15,406 bases of DNA from Campylobacteraceae bacterium (GCA_027081065.1 JALWLW010000078.1:1-15406), one strand, 5' to 3'; counted from the stretch's first letter, positions 1 through 7,713 are shown. The notes: a model not told the origin generated them from the sequence alone. Numbers and translations are program-made.

Positions 1-695
1 TCTATTCAGAGCTTATACCTGAACATAAACGCGTAGTAAATAAAGAGAAAAACCTCTATGAAGTGACTCCTAAACATAAACGTTATAGAGTATATATTGG
101 TAGATTTTTTGAACTAAAAAAAGGTCTACACTCTGTCTTCAACGAACTTAGAGAAGCAAAAGAGAATGACTATTTAGAGTTTATGATTAACTCTGGTGGA
201 GGGTTTGTTCATGAAGGTATGCAGTTTTTCAATATTATTCAAGAAAAATTTATAGGTAGAACTGTTGCTTACTTAGACAACCGTGGATACAGCATGGGTG
301 CATTGCTTTTTTGTATGGCAGATAAGCGTGTGATTTACCCCTACTCTGACCTAATGTTCCATACTTATTCTCATGGCTCTCATGGTAAAGGTGGAGAGGT
401 TAAAAGTCATGTAGATCATACCTCTAAAAAACTAGAAAGATTTTTCTATGATCTTATAGTCAATAAAGGCTTTTTAACTGAATTTGAATTTAAAAAAATG
501 ATTATAGGTCAAGACTACTGGATGGATGCTAAAGAACTCTGTAAACGTGGTATTGCTACACATGTTATTGTTGCAGGTGAAGAATTGACAGCTAAACAGT
601 ACTTAAAAAATTTGAAAAAAAAGAAACGTGAAAAGAAAGAACTAAAAAAAGAACTTACAGAAGAGAAAAAAACAAAATCTAAAAAAAAAGACTAA
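1..695 (+). CDS. ClpP-like serine protease, 5'-partial
   Basis: The protein has the ClpP/crotonase-type serine protease fold. Numbering residues from the GTG at base 63, an N-terminal strand region is followed by a substrate-groove segment INSGGG (42-47), the nucleophile motif GYSMGA with Ser77, the histidine in LMFHTYS (His100), and GQDYWMDA with Asp151 where ClpP has its third triad residue. All three triad positions are therefore present. Residues 181-210 form a Lys/Glu-rich tail not found in housekeeping ClpP. The frame stays open upstream of base 63 to the window edge (first full codon at base 3) and no ribosome site precedes the GTG, so the true start probably lies outside the window. 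It is unlike housekeeping ClpP and closer to divergent ClpP-like proteins, some phage-related. Its substrate cannot be told. It converges on the PPOX operon. Confidence 0.85.
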   Translation, partial: YSELIPEHKRVVNKEKNLYEVTPKHKRYRVYIGRFFELKKGLHSVFNELREAKENDYLEFMINSGGGFVHEGMQFFNIIQEKFIGRTVAYLDNRGYSMGALLFCMADKRVIYPYSDLMFHTYSHGSHGKGGEVKSHVDHTSKKLERFFYDLIVNKGFLTEFEFKKMIIGQDYWMDAKELCKRGIATHVIVAGEELTAKQYLKNLKKKKREKKELKKELTEEKKTKSKKKD

Positions 696-708
696 ATAGT
701 AACTGACA

Positions 709-1242
709 CTACTTCACTCGACTTAAGTCGGGTGGAGTAAAGTGCTTCTCTTTATACGCTTCTAACTTCTTTGTATCATCCATTTTAACCATCCACTCTT
801 TAAGTGAACTTCTCTCTCCTTTATACTCCATATAAGGTATAGACTCACCACAACTAGACTCAACAGCATAGATACTGAATGTAAAGAAATTACGAACCAA
901 ACTGGCTTTCTCTCCAAACAGTTCGCAATACTCGTCAAACAACTCCTCGTCAGGCTCTATCGCCTCTGCATGTGCAAATATTCTAAGAATTCTTGGTTTA
1001 CCCTCAAAAGCATTAAAGAGTAGTGTAAATTCACCACCATTAACAGCATCGGTATAGGTTCGGTTTCCACTTCCTGCATAACTCATAAAAATAATAGTAG
1101 CACTATCTAGAACTCGAATACTATCATAACCTTTAGGAGAAAGATTTACTTCATCTCCTGATGAACTAGCAAGATAAAAGAGCTTTTGTTCTTTTATAAA
1201 TTTTATATCTTTCTCTTTCAACTCTTTATACTGTTTACCCAT
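709..1242 (-). CDS. Pyridoxamine 5'-phosphate oxidase-family (PPOX-fold) protein
   Basis: A 177-residue protein of the flavin-binding split-barrel (PPOX) family. It begins with the usual helix and strand, KFIKEQKLFYLASSS, then NLSPKGYDSIRVLD (about 33-46), where members contact FMN, and a strand region IIFMSYAGSGNRTYTD (about 50-65). FEGKPRILRIFAHAEAIEPDEELF (about 79-102) matches the middle of the family. Such proteins bind FMN, heme or F420; the substrate of this branch is unknown to me. The ATG is preceded by AAGGAG at the correct distance. It is the last gene of a three-gene operon, 41 bases after the acetyltransferase gene. A true PdxH role is unlikely because the length and C-terminus differ from PdxH. 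Confidence 0.85.
   Translation of the reverse strand: MGKQYKELKEKDIKFIKEQKLFYLASSSGDEVNLSPKGYDSIRVLDSATIIFMSYAGSGNRTYTDAVNGGEFTLLFNAFEGKPRILRIFAHAEAIEPDEELFDEYCELFGEKASLVRNFFTFSIYAVESSCGESIPYMEYKGERSSLKEWMVKMDDTKKLEAYKEKHFTPPDLSRVK
711..738 (+). terminator. Palindrome between convergent genes, possible terminator
   Basis: A 28-base near-perfect palindrome, core CACTCGACTT/AAGTCGGGTG at 715-734, with outer bases that also pair. The two non-Watson-Crick positions are T.G in the plus-strand transcript, so it folds better in RNA from the ClpP-like gene, which ends 16 bases earlier. There is no U-run after it. It lies inside the last codons of the convergent PPOX gene. Confidence 0.35.
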
Positions 1243-1283
1243 GCTATCTCCTTAAATTTGAGATGTAATTCTATCATATTAAT

Positions 1284-1835
1284 CTATTTTTTGGTTAAAC
1301 AACCTAACTCCCAATACAAATTTCCATTAAACTCAAACTCTTGTATAATATCTAACCCAAGCTTTCGGTGGTGAGCTTGGTAAGAGCGTGGGTTAATTTG
1401 ATTCACAAAGGTTATGAGTATAGGGTATCGCTCCGACATCTTCTCTAATGCAAAGTTAAATATTTTCTCCAACACCTCTGTGCCTCGTACCGATTTATCT
1501 ATACAAATAGGTCCATACTGATAGGAGTTCTCTATACTAAGCTCTTGCCCTTTATAAGTTAGGCTTGGTAGATCAGCTATCATATGCTGAAACATCACCC
1601 ACTTTGACCAAAAGTTCCACGAAGCAGACATCACATATGCCAAGACCTCATCTCCCTCTTTTGCAATAAAAAGTCCCTGCTCCTGTTCTATCAGTTGGGT
1701 TAGCTCCTCTTTGCTAAATGCTGTAGTGACAAAACCATCTTTTTTATCGGCTTCATCTATGGTGTCTATCTGATATTTAGCATGCAGTTTTAGAGTTGCA
1801 TCTATATCATCAATGGTTGCTACTTTATACTCCAT
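1284..1835 (-). CDS. GNAT-family N-acetyltransferase
   Basis: A 183-residue protein with the layout of a GCN5-related N-acetyltransferase, which moves an acetyl group from acetyl-CoA to an amine. The first strand and helix are YKVATIDDIDATLKLHAKY. A middle strand GLFIAKEGDEVLAYVMSAS (about 54-72) is typical of the fold. The acetyl-CoA site is represented by GPICIDKSVRGTEVLEKIF (about 108-126), a degenerate form of the R/Q-x-x-G-x-G/A loop, and motif B by FVNQINPRSYQAHHRKLGLD (about 144-163). The ATG has AAAGGAG upstream, lying inside the preceding gene, which it overlaps by 11 bases, so translation is probably coupled. The acceptor substrate is not predictable. Confidence 0.85.
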   Translation of the reverse strand: MEYKVATIDDIDATLKLHAKYQIDTIDEADKKDGFVTTAFSKEELTQLIEQEQGLFIAKEGDEVLAYVMSASWNFWSKWVMFQHMIADLPSLTYKGQELSIENSYQYGPICIDKSVRGTEVLEKIFNFALEKMSERYPILITFVNQINPRSYQAHHRKLGLDIIQEFEFNGNLYWELGCLTKK

Positions 1836-2436
1836 CTTTTACTCCTTTCTCTTCCTTCATTATCCCTATTGTCCTCATATCTATCTTGCTCCCTCGCTTC
1901 TCCAAACTCTTCACTATTCTCTCAAATCGCTCTGGACTAAGGTGTTGTCCAAATTTAAACTTACATGAAATAGTTGAAGGAAGAAGTTTATAAAGGGCTG
2001 TTGCCTTTAACGCTTTATCATAGACTTCATCACTAAAAGATTTATAGCCTCCTTTGGGTTGAAGCTTTTTCATTAGAGCTTCAAACATCAATACTTTCTC
2101 CTCCCTGCTCTCTACTATCTTTATCATGCCATCTATACTCACTGACTTAAAAAACTGTGTCGCTGGACATGCTAAGCCATCAGTAGAACTAAAGTCAGAG
2201 TCAATAAGTGAGTAATTCTCTACTACAGAAAAAGATACTTTAGGATTTTTAGTAAGCATCTTCATCTTTCTATTTTGCAAGGCTCCATGAAAATAAATAT
2301 TCTCTTCTATGCGTACAAAATTTAAAGGTACAGCATAAGGAGTATCATCTAATGTTACAGCCAAAGTTCCATACTCTGCTTTGTCTAAAACTTCATATAT
2401 TTTGCTTTTATCCTCAATTCTAAAAATTGAATTCAT
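1825..2436 (-). CDS. NimA-like flavin-nucleotide-binding protein (PPOX fold)
   Basis: A 203-residue protein of the NimA/COG3467-like branch of the PPOX split-barrel family. Visible family features are IYEVLDKAEYGTLAVTLDD (about 13-31), then PYAVPLNFVRIEENIYFHGA (about 33-52), in which the P-V-x-F stretch and the FHGA strand form the flavin site, and NRKMKMLTKNPKVSFSVVE (about 55-73), the usual family helix. The NimA homologues act on nitroimidazoles, but most family members have no known substrate. It is the first gene of a PPOX-GNAT-PPOX operon. AAAGGA lies ahead of the ATG and a TATAAT box about 25 bases upstream gives a short leader. The closely packed C-terminus overlaps the GNAT gene. 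Confidence 0.87.
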   Translation of the reverse strand: MNSIFRIEDKSKIYEVLDKAEYGTLAVTLDDTPYAVPLNFVRIEENIYFHGALQNRKMKMLTKNPKVSFSVVENYSLIDSDFSSTDGLACPATQFFKSVSIDGMIKIVESREEKVLMFEALMKKLQPKGGYKSFSDEVYDKALKATALYKLLPSTISCKFKFGQHLSPERFERIVKSLEKRGSKIDMRTIGIMKEEKGVKDGV

Positions 2437-2461
2437 CTCTTATCCTTTAAATTTTTCTGCT

Positions 2462-2467
2462 ATTATA
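2462..2467 (-). promoter_or_regulatory. -10 box for the PPOX-GNAT-PPOX operon
   Basis: A perfect TATAAT on the minus strand, 25 bases before the first ATG of the operon. Transcription would start near 2455 with AAAGGA in the leader. No TTGACA is present at the -35 distance, as is usual in Campylobacterota. Confidence 0.6.
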
Positions 2468-2474
2468 CGCCTAA

Positions 2475-2680
2475 GTGGTTAAAGGCTACGAAGTTAACTC
2501 AAATATTCAATATGAATCTGTAAAACTTAGGTTTGAAGAGGCAATCATGGTGGAGGTCAAAAAAGAAACTCTAAACCAAAACAAAAAAAATCATCAGAGA
2601 GTGATTGGAATGAAGAGAAGAAAAAACCAAATTCTAGAAATAGAAGTCGTAATCGGAATAAGTCTAAAGAGAATGCGTAA
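2475..2680 (+). pseudogene. Decayed gene, possibly an RRM-type RNA-binding protein
   Basis: Two frames each hold part of what looks like one protein. The frame of 2475 gives VKGYEVNSNIQYES, resembling the RNP1 strand of an RRM (KGYGFVE...) with bases lost. Bases 2537-2680 in another frame encode a 47-residue tail, starting RGNHGGGQKRNSKPKQKK and ending in RNRSRNRNKSKENA before TAA. Such Gly/Lys/Arg/Asn-rich tails are typical of RNA-binding proteins. The join region AACTTAGGTTTGAAGAGGC looks like a damaged form of the RRM ending N-L-R-V-N-E-A. There is no start codon with a ribosome site. An open frame of 79 codons (2475-2714) also covers it, but its product has no recognisable fold. The family call is inference; the change of frame is visible. 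Confidence 0.38.
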
Positions 2681-2720
2681 TACTAGTGACGAAGTTCTAG
2701 ATGAGTTAGAATAGCTTTAT

Positions 2721-2764
2721 TTTGTTATTGTAACTCCAAAACTGGAGTTTTGGAGCGAGTTAAG
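2721..2764. repeat. Dispersed palindromic repeat, copy 1
   Basis: The palindrome CTCCAAAACT-GG-AGTTTTGGAG lies at 2734-2755, flanked by TAACTC and GAGTTA. The left flank TTTGTTATTGTAACTCCAA (2721-2739) recurs at 8753-8771 with one change, next to a related palindrome. It is therefore a repeat unit, not only a terminator, although it may act as one for the lipoprotein gene at 2800-3255. Confidence 0.7.
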
Positions 2765-2799
2765 ACTAGAGAGTTTTATGCTCCTGATGAAATAGTCCC

Positions 2800-3255
2800 T
2801 TATAAACAAGACTCTATATTATCATTAAGAGCATCTGCTGAATTATCATAAAAAAGTTGTGTACAATTATCAACAGGAACATAAAATTTTATCATTGAGT
2901 CATTAATTTTTGTAACTTCAAATTTTTCAACTCCTTCATCCAAATCAATTAATACTTTATCTTTTTCTAAACCCCAAGGATATGTTCGAGAAGCCACATT
3001 AATTCCATTAGAATTTGTAGTTTCATATAGTGCTTCTTCTGTAAAATCCCATTCGGTATATGTTTCACCTTCATGATATGTCATTTTTTTATAATATGGT
3101 TTAGAAGTTAATAAATCAAAATTTTTCTTTTCTTCCTCTAAAACACATTTATTACCAATTTTAAAATCACAACTACCAGTACTTGTAGAACTAGAACCAC
3201 ATCCACTAAAAGATGAACTTAATATCAATAAACCTAGTAAAACATGTCTTCTCAT
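2800..3255 (-). CDS. Small hypothetical lipoprotein
   Basis: A 151-residue secreted protein with a type II signal peptide. MRRH is followed by a hydrophobic stretch VLLGLLILSSSF and a lipobox-like FSGC with the lipidated Cys at 19; the residue at -3 is Phe, which is uncommon. A Gly/Ser/Thr-rich linker follows. The mature part has three further Cys pairs' worth of potential disulfides (Cys29, Cys37, Cys131, Cys150) and is mostly beta in character. I do not recognise the family and no function is assigned. The ATG has AAAGG upstream and a TATAAT box lies just after the metH stop codon, so it may have its own promoter besides read-through from metH 35 bases away. Confidence 0.72.
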   Translation of the reverse strand: MRRHVLLGLLILSSSFSGCGSSSTSTGSCDFKIGNKCVLEEEKKNFDLLTSKPYYKKMTYHEGETYTEWDFTEEALYETTNSNGINVASRTYPWGLEKDKVLIDLDEGVEKFEVTKINDSMIKFYVPVDNCTQLFYDNSADALNDNIESCL

Positions 3256-3283
3256 AATTAAACCTTTGAAATTTATTTTACCT

Positions 3284-3289
3284 ATTATA
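3284..3289 (-). promoter_or_regulatory. -10 box for the lipoprotein gene
   Basis: TATAAT on the minus strand, about 28 bases before the ATG and immediately after the metH stop codon. A start near 3277 would leave a leader carrying the AAAGG ribosome site. Confidence 0.45.
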
Positions 3290-3290
3290 T

Positions 3291-6200
3291 CTAAACACTA
3301 TAATAATTAGCCTCAACATGATGAACCACCAAAGCAGAAGTACTCTGCTCTGGATGTATCTGAAAGGTTTCAGAAAGCTCTATTCCAAACTCCTCAGGTT
3401 TCAAAACATCAAACAGCTCTCGACTTGCTTCTAAGTCTGGACAAGCAGGATAACCAAAGGAGTATCTAGCTCCATGATAACGTCGCATTCTTACATCACG
3501 CAAGGTAGCACCCTCATCTTCTTTTAAAATATCCCAATCCATTCTTATCTGTTTATGTGCTACCTCTGCCAAAGCTTCTGCCAACTCTACAGAGAAGCCG
3601 TGAACCATGTTGTATTCTAAGTACTCGCCTTTGTCGTAAAGCTCTTTTTCATAAGCAGAAAATTTTGAACCTGCACTTACACAAGTAAGAGCAATAACAT
3701 CATGTCTGTCATGTCTAAAGAAGTCACTTAACGCTCTGTGTGGCTTTTTTCTCTGTCTTGGAAACTCAAATTTTACAGTATGTCTATCTTTTATCTCTTC
3801 AAAAGGCTCACGTGAAGCATTTGCATCTACATTCCACCCTTCACTTTCATCAAACAGATACAACTCTTGGTCATTACTTCTACAAGGATAATACCCATAA
3901 ATAATCGTTGGATCAAACAAATCCTCATCTATAAACTGCTGTTTGAGTCGCTCATAGGCAGGAAAAACTTTCTCTTCCATCATCTTTTTATACTCAACAG
4001 GATCCATCTTTCCTCGTTTGTAACCCCAATGCATTTTAGTAACGGTTTTTTGATTGACCCAATCAAATATCATATTCATATCTAAGTCTTCTTTTTGAAG
4101 CACTCTTCTTCCCCAAAATGGAGGAGTGGGAATCTCTACTTTTTCTGGCATTGTCAACTCTTTAAAAGGAGGAATAACAATCTCCTTTTGAACCTTTTTC
4201 TCTACTTTGTTCATATCTCCTGCCATTCGTGTATCAAGTCCTATCGAATTGTCTTCATTGTACTTCTCAATTCTACTCATAGCAATCACCCCATCAAAGG
4301 CATCACGACAGTAAAAAATTGGACCTTTATAGATAGGTCTACAGAAGTCATCAACAAAGCTTCGTGTCAACGCTGCTCCACCTAAAAGTACAGGTATGGT
4401 TATGCCCATCTCTGCCATGGTCTCTAGGTTCTCTTTCATCACGGCTGTTGATTTCACCAAAAGTCCAGACATACCAATGGCTTGAATATTGTTTGCTTCC
4501 ATTGTTTCAAGATAAGTCTCTAGTTGAACTTTAATTCCCACGTTAATGACTTTAAATCCATTATTAGAGAGAATAATATCGACCAAGTTCTTCCCAACAT
4601 CGTGAACATCTCCCTTAACCGTACCAATAACCAAAGTAGTATCAGTATCTTTCTCTTGTTTCGTCAAATAAGGATTTAAGTAATCAACCGTAGCTTTCAT
4701 CGTCTCAGCAGATTGAAGTACAAATGGCAATTGCATCTGTCCACTTCCAAATAGTTCTCCGACTACTTTCATAGCATCAATCAAAATGACATTAACAATA
4801 TCATCAGGATTTAGCTCTTTTCGTGCCTCTTCTACAAGAGGAATCATTCTCTCTTTGTCACCATCCATTAGTAGTTTTTTAATCTTCTCTTCGCTAGAGA
4901 GTGCTTCATAGGCTTCATCTGCACCTTCATCTTCTATGACAGCATCAGCAAAATGTTCTATAAATTTAAATAGTGACTGGTCATCAGGATTAAATAGTAA
5001 CTCTTCACAAATCTCACGGTCAGCATCGCTCATTTTAGAAAGAGGTACAATATGTTTAACGTTAATAATAACCGTCGTCAACCCTACCTCTAAACAGTGG
5101 TGCAAAAAGACCGAGTTTAAATAACGTCGTGCATTAATAGCCAAACCAAAAGAGATATTTGAAAGCCCCAAAGTTGAGCCTACTTCAGGGTGTCGAATAT
5201 GTAACTCTTTAATCGCTTCATAAGTTTGAATCGCTGCATCACGATACTCCAAATCTCCTGAACCAACGGTAAAGGTCAACATATCAAAAATAAGGTTTCG
5301 AGGATCAATCCCATGAATATTTACTGCCATATCATACATACGTTCAGCTTGAGCTACTTTGTCCTCTTTGGTCTTTGCCATTCCTACCTCATCAATGGTT
5401 AGACATACTAGGGCTGTTCCATACTTTTTAGCCAACTTACAAATAGCATGAAATTTCTCTTCTCCATCTTCAAGGTTTACAGAATTAATAATCGGTTTCC
5501 CACCAATACACTTTAACCCCTCTTCCATTGTATTAACACGAGTTGCATCAGGCATTAAAGGCAATGGAATCTTTTGGTTATAAAGTTCCATAATTGCTTT
5601 CATATCTACAGCACCATCACGCCCTGCAAACTCTACGTTGACATCAAGACAGTGAGCCCCATCACGCACTTGTGCTTGACCAACGGTAAGTGTTCCCTCA
5701 TAATCAGAAGCGATAATAAGCTCTCTAAAGGCTTTTGAACCTGTAGAGTTAGAACGCTCACCTATCAGTAGTGGTGCTGGTTCCTGAAAAAGTTCTGTGG
5801 TATTAAAAAGTGAAGCAATACTAGGCTCAATAGACCCAGTAGGCTTCTTTGGTTTCATTGAACTAACAGCTTTTTGCAGAGCATGAATGTGCTGTGGCGT
5901 TGTACCACAACATCCTCCTAAAAATGAAACTCCATCAAACTCGGTAAATTCTAACTGCTTTTGAGTAAACTCATCTGGTCCCATTGGGTAGTAGGTGTAC
6001 CCTCCTCTGTTTTGAGGAAGCCCTGCATTTGCATGAACAGAAATAGGTATATTACAAAGTTCAGAAAGTGTACGTAAGTGCTTTTTTACTTGGTCAGGAC
6101 CTGTTCCACAATTGAACCCAAGAGATAAAATATCAAATGGTTCTAAAATAGTTACAATAGTCGTAGCATCAGTTCCAATAAGCATACTTCCACTAAGCTC

Positions 6201-6836
6201 AATGGTTACAGAGACCATAATAGGAAGTTTTACTCCACGCTCTGCATTTGCTGCTTCACAACCATGTAAGGCTGCTTTTATCTGCAAGGGGTCTTGACAC
6301 GTTTCTAACATAAATATGTCACAACCACCATCTATTAGCCCAAGTGCTGTAAGTTTATAACCCTCATACATCTCATCATAGTGAATATGTCCTAAAGAGG
6401 GCAATTTTGTTCCAGGTCCAATTGAACCTAAAACAAAACGAGGTTTTTCAGGAGTACTATACTCCTCACAAACATCTTTAACTATCTCGGCTCCAAGCTT
6501 AGAGAGTTCATAACATCGCTCTCCCATATCGTACTCATCAAGTACCCAAGGCATAGTTCCAAAAGTATTAGTTTTTATGATGTCTGCCCCTGCTTTGGCA
6601 TAAGCATTATGTACTTCTCTCATGAGTTTTGGAGCTGTTGCGTTTAGGAGTTCATTACAACCCTCTTGGTCTACACCTTTAGCATCTAGCCATGCGTCTT
6701 GGGGGATTTCTAGGTTTTGAATTTGTGTACCTGTTGCACCGTCTATTACTAAGATTCTTTGTTCTAATAGTTGTTTGATTTCTTTTGATGTGGTTGCCAC
6801 TTTGTTGCCCTTAGATTCGTAGGGTACGATTGCCAT
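3291..6836 (-). CDS. metH: Methionine synthase, cobalamin-dependent
   Basis: MetH transfers the methyl group of 5-methyltetrahydrofolate through cobalamin to homocysteine, giving methionine in the cytosol. All four modules are present over 1181 residues. The homocysteine domain (about 25-325) has zinc ligands Cys243 in GFNCGTG and Cys309/Cys310 in GGCCGTT. The pterin domain (about 355-610) begins LIGERSNSTGSKAF. The cobalamin cap and binding domains (about 645-870) carry GDVHDVGKN with the cobalt ligand His745. The reactivation domain (about 905-1181) has the AdoMet segment ARYSFGYPACPDLE. The protein is complete. The start is uncertain: the ATG at 6836 lies inside a palindrome and lacks a good ribosome site, whereas GTG at 6800 (codon 13) has TAAGG about 9 bases upstream and begins closer to where the conserved domain starts. 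The gene for a 63-residue protein lies 59 bases upstream on the same strand. Confidence 0.97.
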   Translation of the reverse strand: MAIVPYESKGNKVATTSKEIKQLLEQRILVIDGATGTQIQNLEIPQDAWLDAKGVDQEGCNELLNATAPKLMREVHNAYAKAGADIIKTNTFGTMPWVLDEYDMGERCYELSKLGAEIVKDVCEEYSTPEKPRFVLGSIGPGTKLPSLGHIHYDEMYEGYKLTALGLIDGGCDIFMLETCQDPLQIKAALHGCEAANAERGVKLPIMVSVTIELSGSMLIGTDATTIVTILEPFDILSLGFNCGTGPDQVKKHLRTLSELCNIPISVHANAGLPQNRGGYTYYPMGPDEFTQKQLEFTEFDGVSFLGGCCGTTPQHIHALQKAVSSMKPKKPTGSIEPSIASLFNTTELFQEPAPLLIGERSNSTGSKAFRELIIASDYEGTLTVGQAQVRDGAHCLDVNVEFAGRDGAVDMKAIMELYNQKIPLPLMPDATRVNTMEEGLKCIGGKPIINSVNLEDGEEKFHAICKLAKKYGTALVCLTIDEVGMAKTKEDKVAQAERMYDMAVNIHGIDPRNLIFDMLTFTVGSGDLEYRDAAIQTYEAIKELHIRHPEVGSTLGLSNISFGLAINARRYLNSVFLHHCLEVGLTTVIINVKHIVPLSKMSDADREICEELLFNPDDQSLFKFIEHFADAVIEDEGADEAYEALSSEEKIKKLLMDGDKERMIPLVEEARKELNPDDIVNVILIDAMKVVGELFGSGQMQLPFVLQSAETMKATVDYLNPYLTKQEKDTDTTLVIGTVKGDVHDVGKNLVDIILSNNGFKVINVGIKVQLETYLETMEANNIQAIGMSGLLVKSTAVMKENLETMAEMGITIPVLLGGAALTRSFVDDFCRPIYKGPIFYCRDAFDGVIAMSRIEKYNEDNSIGLDTRMAGDMNKVEKKVQKEIVIPPFKELTMPEKVEIPTPPFWGRRVLQKEDLDMNMIFDWVNQKTVTKMHWGYKRGKMDPVEYKKMMEEKVFPAYERLKQQFIDEDLFDPTIIYGYYPCRSNDQELYLFDESEGWNVDANASREPFEEIKDRHTVKFEFPRQRKKPHRALSDFFRHDRHDVIALTCVSAGSKFSAYEKELYDKGEYLEYNMVHGFSVELAEALAEVAHKQIRMDWDILKEDEGATLRDVRMRRYHGARYSFGYPACPDLEASRELFDVLKPEEFGIELSETFQIHPEQSTSALVVHHVEANYYSV

Positions 6837-6846
6837 TGTACCCTAC
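6819..6846. repeat. Palindrome over the metH start codon
   Basis: GTAGGGTAC (6819-6827) and GTACCCTAC (6838-6846) are perfect 9-base inverted arms; three more base pairs extend the stem, leaving a 4-base loop. The annotated metH ATG lies in the right side of the stem-loop. The arm resembles GTAGGGTGCC of the repeat pair at 14337-14497, so it may be a repeat of the same broad family. Confidence 0.7.
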
Positions 6847-6895
6847 AATTTATTAACGGCATTGTATCAGAAAGTTCTGATTATTTAGAATTAAA

Positions 6896-7087
6896 TTAAA
6901 CTAAACCTAACTCTTTAAATATCTCTTTAAAAGCTTCACTCACTTCTACGAGTTCATCATAAATCAGACCAAACGCTCGGTCTTCTGTAATCCACTCTTC
7001 TATATGTTTTACACTTTGGGTTTTCTCATCATCTGTCAAGACTGACGACTGACCAATAGCATCTTTAAGTTTTTCATATTTTTGCAT
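6896..7087 (-). CDS. Small acidic helical protein, unknown
   Basis: A 63-residue acidic protein that reads as two or three helices (KYEKLKDAIGQSS..., DDEKTQSVKHIEEWITED..., YDELVEVSEAFKEIFKELG). It has no Cys, no signal peptide and no membrane segment. I do not recognise the family. The ATG is preceded by AAAGGAT at 7 bases and a TATAAT box sits about 40 bases upstream, so it is very likely expressed. It lies 59 bases before metH on the same strand with no clear terminator between, so the two may be co-transcribed, which alone does not imply a shared role. Confidence 0.75.
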   Translation of the reverse strand: MQKYEKLKDAIGQSSVLTDDEKTQSVKHIEEWITEDRAFGLIYDELVEVSEAFKEIFKELGLV

Positions 7088-7123
7088 TTTTTATCCTTTT
7101 AGTTTAAAATATTTTGATTGTTT

Positions 7124-7129
7124 ATTATA
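7124..7129 (-). promoter_or_regulatory. -10 box for the 63-residue protein gene (and perhaps metH)
   Basis: A perfect TATAAT on the minus strand about 37 bases before the ATG at 7087. There is no -35 consensus upstream. No separate promoter was seen in the 59 bases before metH. Confidence 0.5.
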
Positions 7130-7195
7130 GTGCTTTTTTATTTGAAAGAGGGTAAGAGGTTTTCTTTTTAAATTTTTCTATCAATTTAATCTCTC

Positions 7196-7415
7196 TTATC
7201 CTAATTCATTTTCATCAAAATCAATATATTTGTAAATAGCTAAAATAGTAATAGATTTCTCGTTTATTTTATAAATAACTTTATAACCCAAAATAACAAA
7301 CTCTCTAATATTTGCATTGTCCATAGTAGAGTTTACCTTACCAATGTATGGATACTTACCCAATATTTCAATTTTTTCTTTGATTTTTTACTTCTGATGA
7401 ATAAATAATTTTCAT
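7196..7415 (-). pseudogene. ParE/RelE-type toxin, frameshifted and shortened
   Basis: The ATG at 7415 overlaps the antitoxin stop codon (TAATG), the usual arrangement in type II toxin-antitoxin pairs. It reads MKIIYSSEVKNQRKN and then meets TGA. The next frame continues the toxin, starting KIKEKIEILGKYPYIGK, then NIREFVILGYKVIYKI and ITILAIYKYID, to a TAA at 7196-7198. This order (first strand, helix, FPYIG-type turn, NIRE(F/L) strand, YKVIY strand) is the ParE/RelE fold. Besides the frameshift, most of the expected helical hairpin is missing: the visible pieces total about 78 residues against roughly 90 in the family. The toxin is therefore probably inactive. A sequencing error could explain the frameshift but not the missing helix. 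Confidence 0.75.
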
Positions 7416-7582
7416 TAGTTTAGAAGGTCATTCCATAAATCATCATGAGAAATTGTTTCGCCATTTTTTTCTTGACTTAAACCTTTTAATATCATTTTCT
7501 TTTCCATGTTGAATGATAAGTTATCAAGTATCTCAATTTTTTCAAGTACTTCATTTTCTGCTCTTAAATGTAATGTTTGCAT
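7415..7582 (-). CDS. Type II antitoxin, small, partner of the broken toxin
   Basis: A 55-residue protein beginning MQTLHLRAENEVLEKIEIL and ending in HDDLWNDLLN. A strand followed by helices and an acidic C-terminus fits small RelB/Phd-like antitoxins that accompany ParE/RelE toxins in Campylobacterota. The family assignment rests chiefly on the overlapping toxin remnant. The ATG has AAGGAG 6 bases upstream and a TATAAT box lies a further 15 bases up, so the gene appears still expressed even though its toxin is broken. An orphan antitoxin can still repress its own promoter or neutralise related toxins. Confidence 0.7.
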   Translation of the reverse strand: MQTLHLRAENEVLEKIEILDNLSFNMEKKMILKGLSQEKNGETISHDDLWNDLLN

Positions 7583-7604
7583 ACTTTACTCCTTAGTTAA
7601 ATCT

Positions 7605-7610
7605 ATTATA
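7605..7610 (-). promoter_or_regulatory. -10 box for the antitoxin gene
   Basis: A perfect TATAAT on the minus strand, 22 bases before the ATG at 7582, with AAGGAG between them. No clear -35. Confidence 0.5.
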
Positions 7611-7713
7611 TCAGTACTTAGTTTATGTATTACTATATTTCATACCAATATTTTAGAGGTCGCACTTTGAATATCCACTTTATTTTAAGTATATCAGAAA
7701 TAGATTAAATGTT

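Noticed and set aside
3867..6297. Several plus-strand open frames of 60-96 codons
   Set aside because: All lie antisense inside metH, whose protein is complete and conserved; their products look like random hydrophobic or basic sequence.
6837..6895. A methionine-linked or cobalamin riboswitch upstream of metH
   Set aside because: The space is only 59 bases and shows no SAM or B12 aptamer features; only the 28-base palindrome is present.
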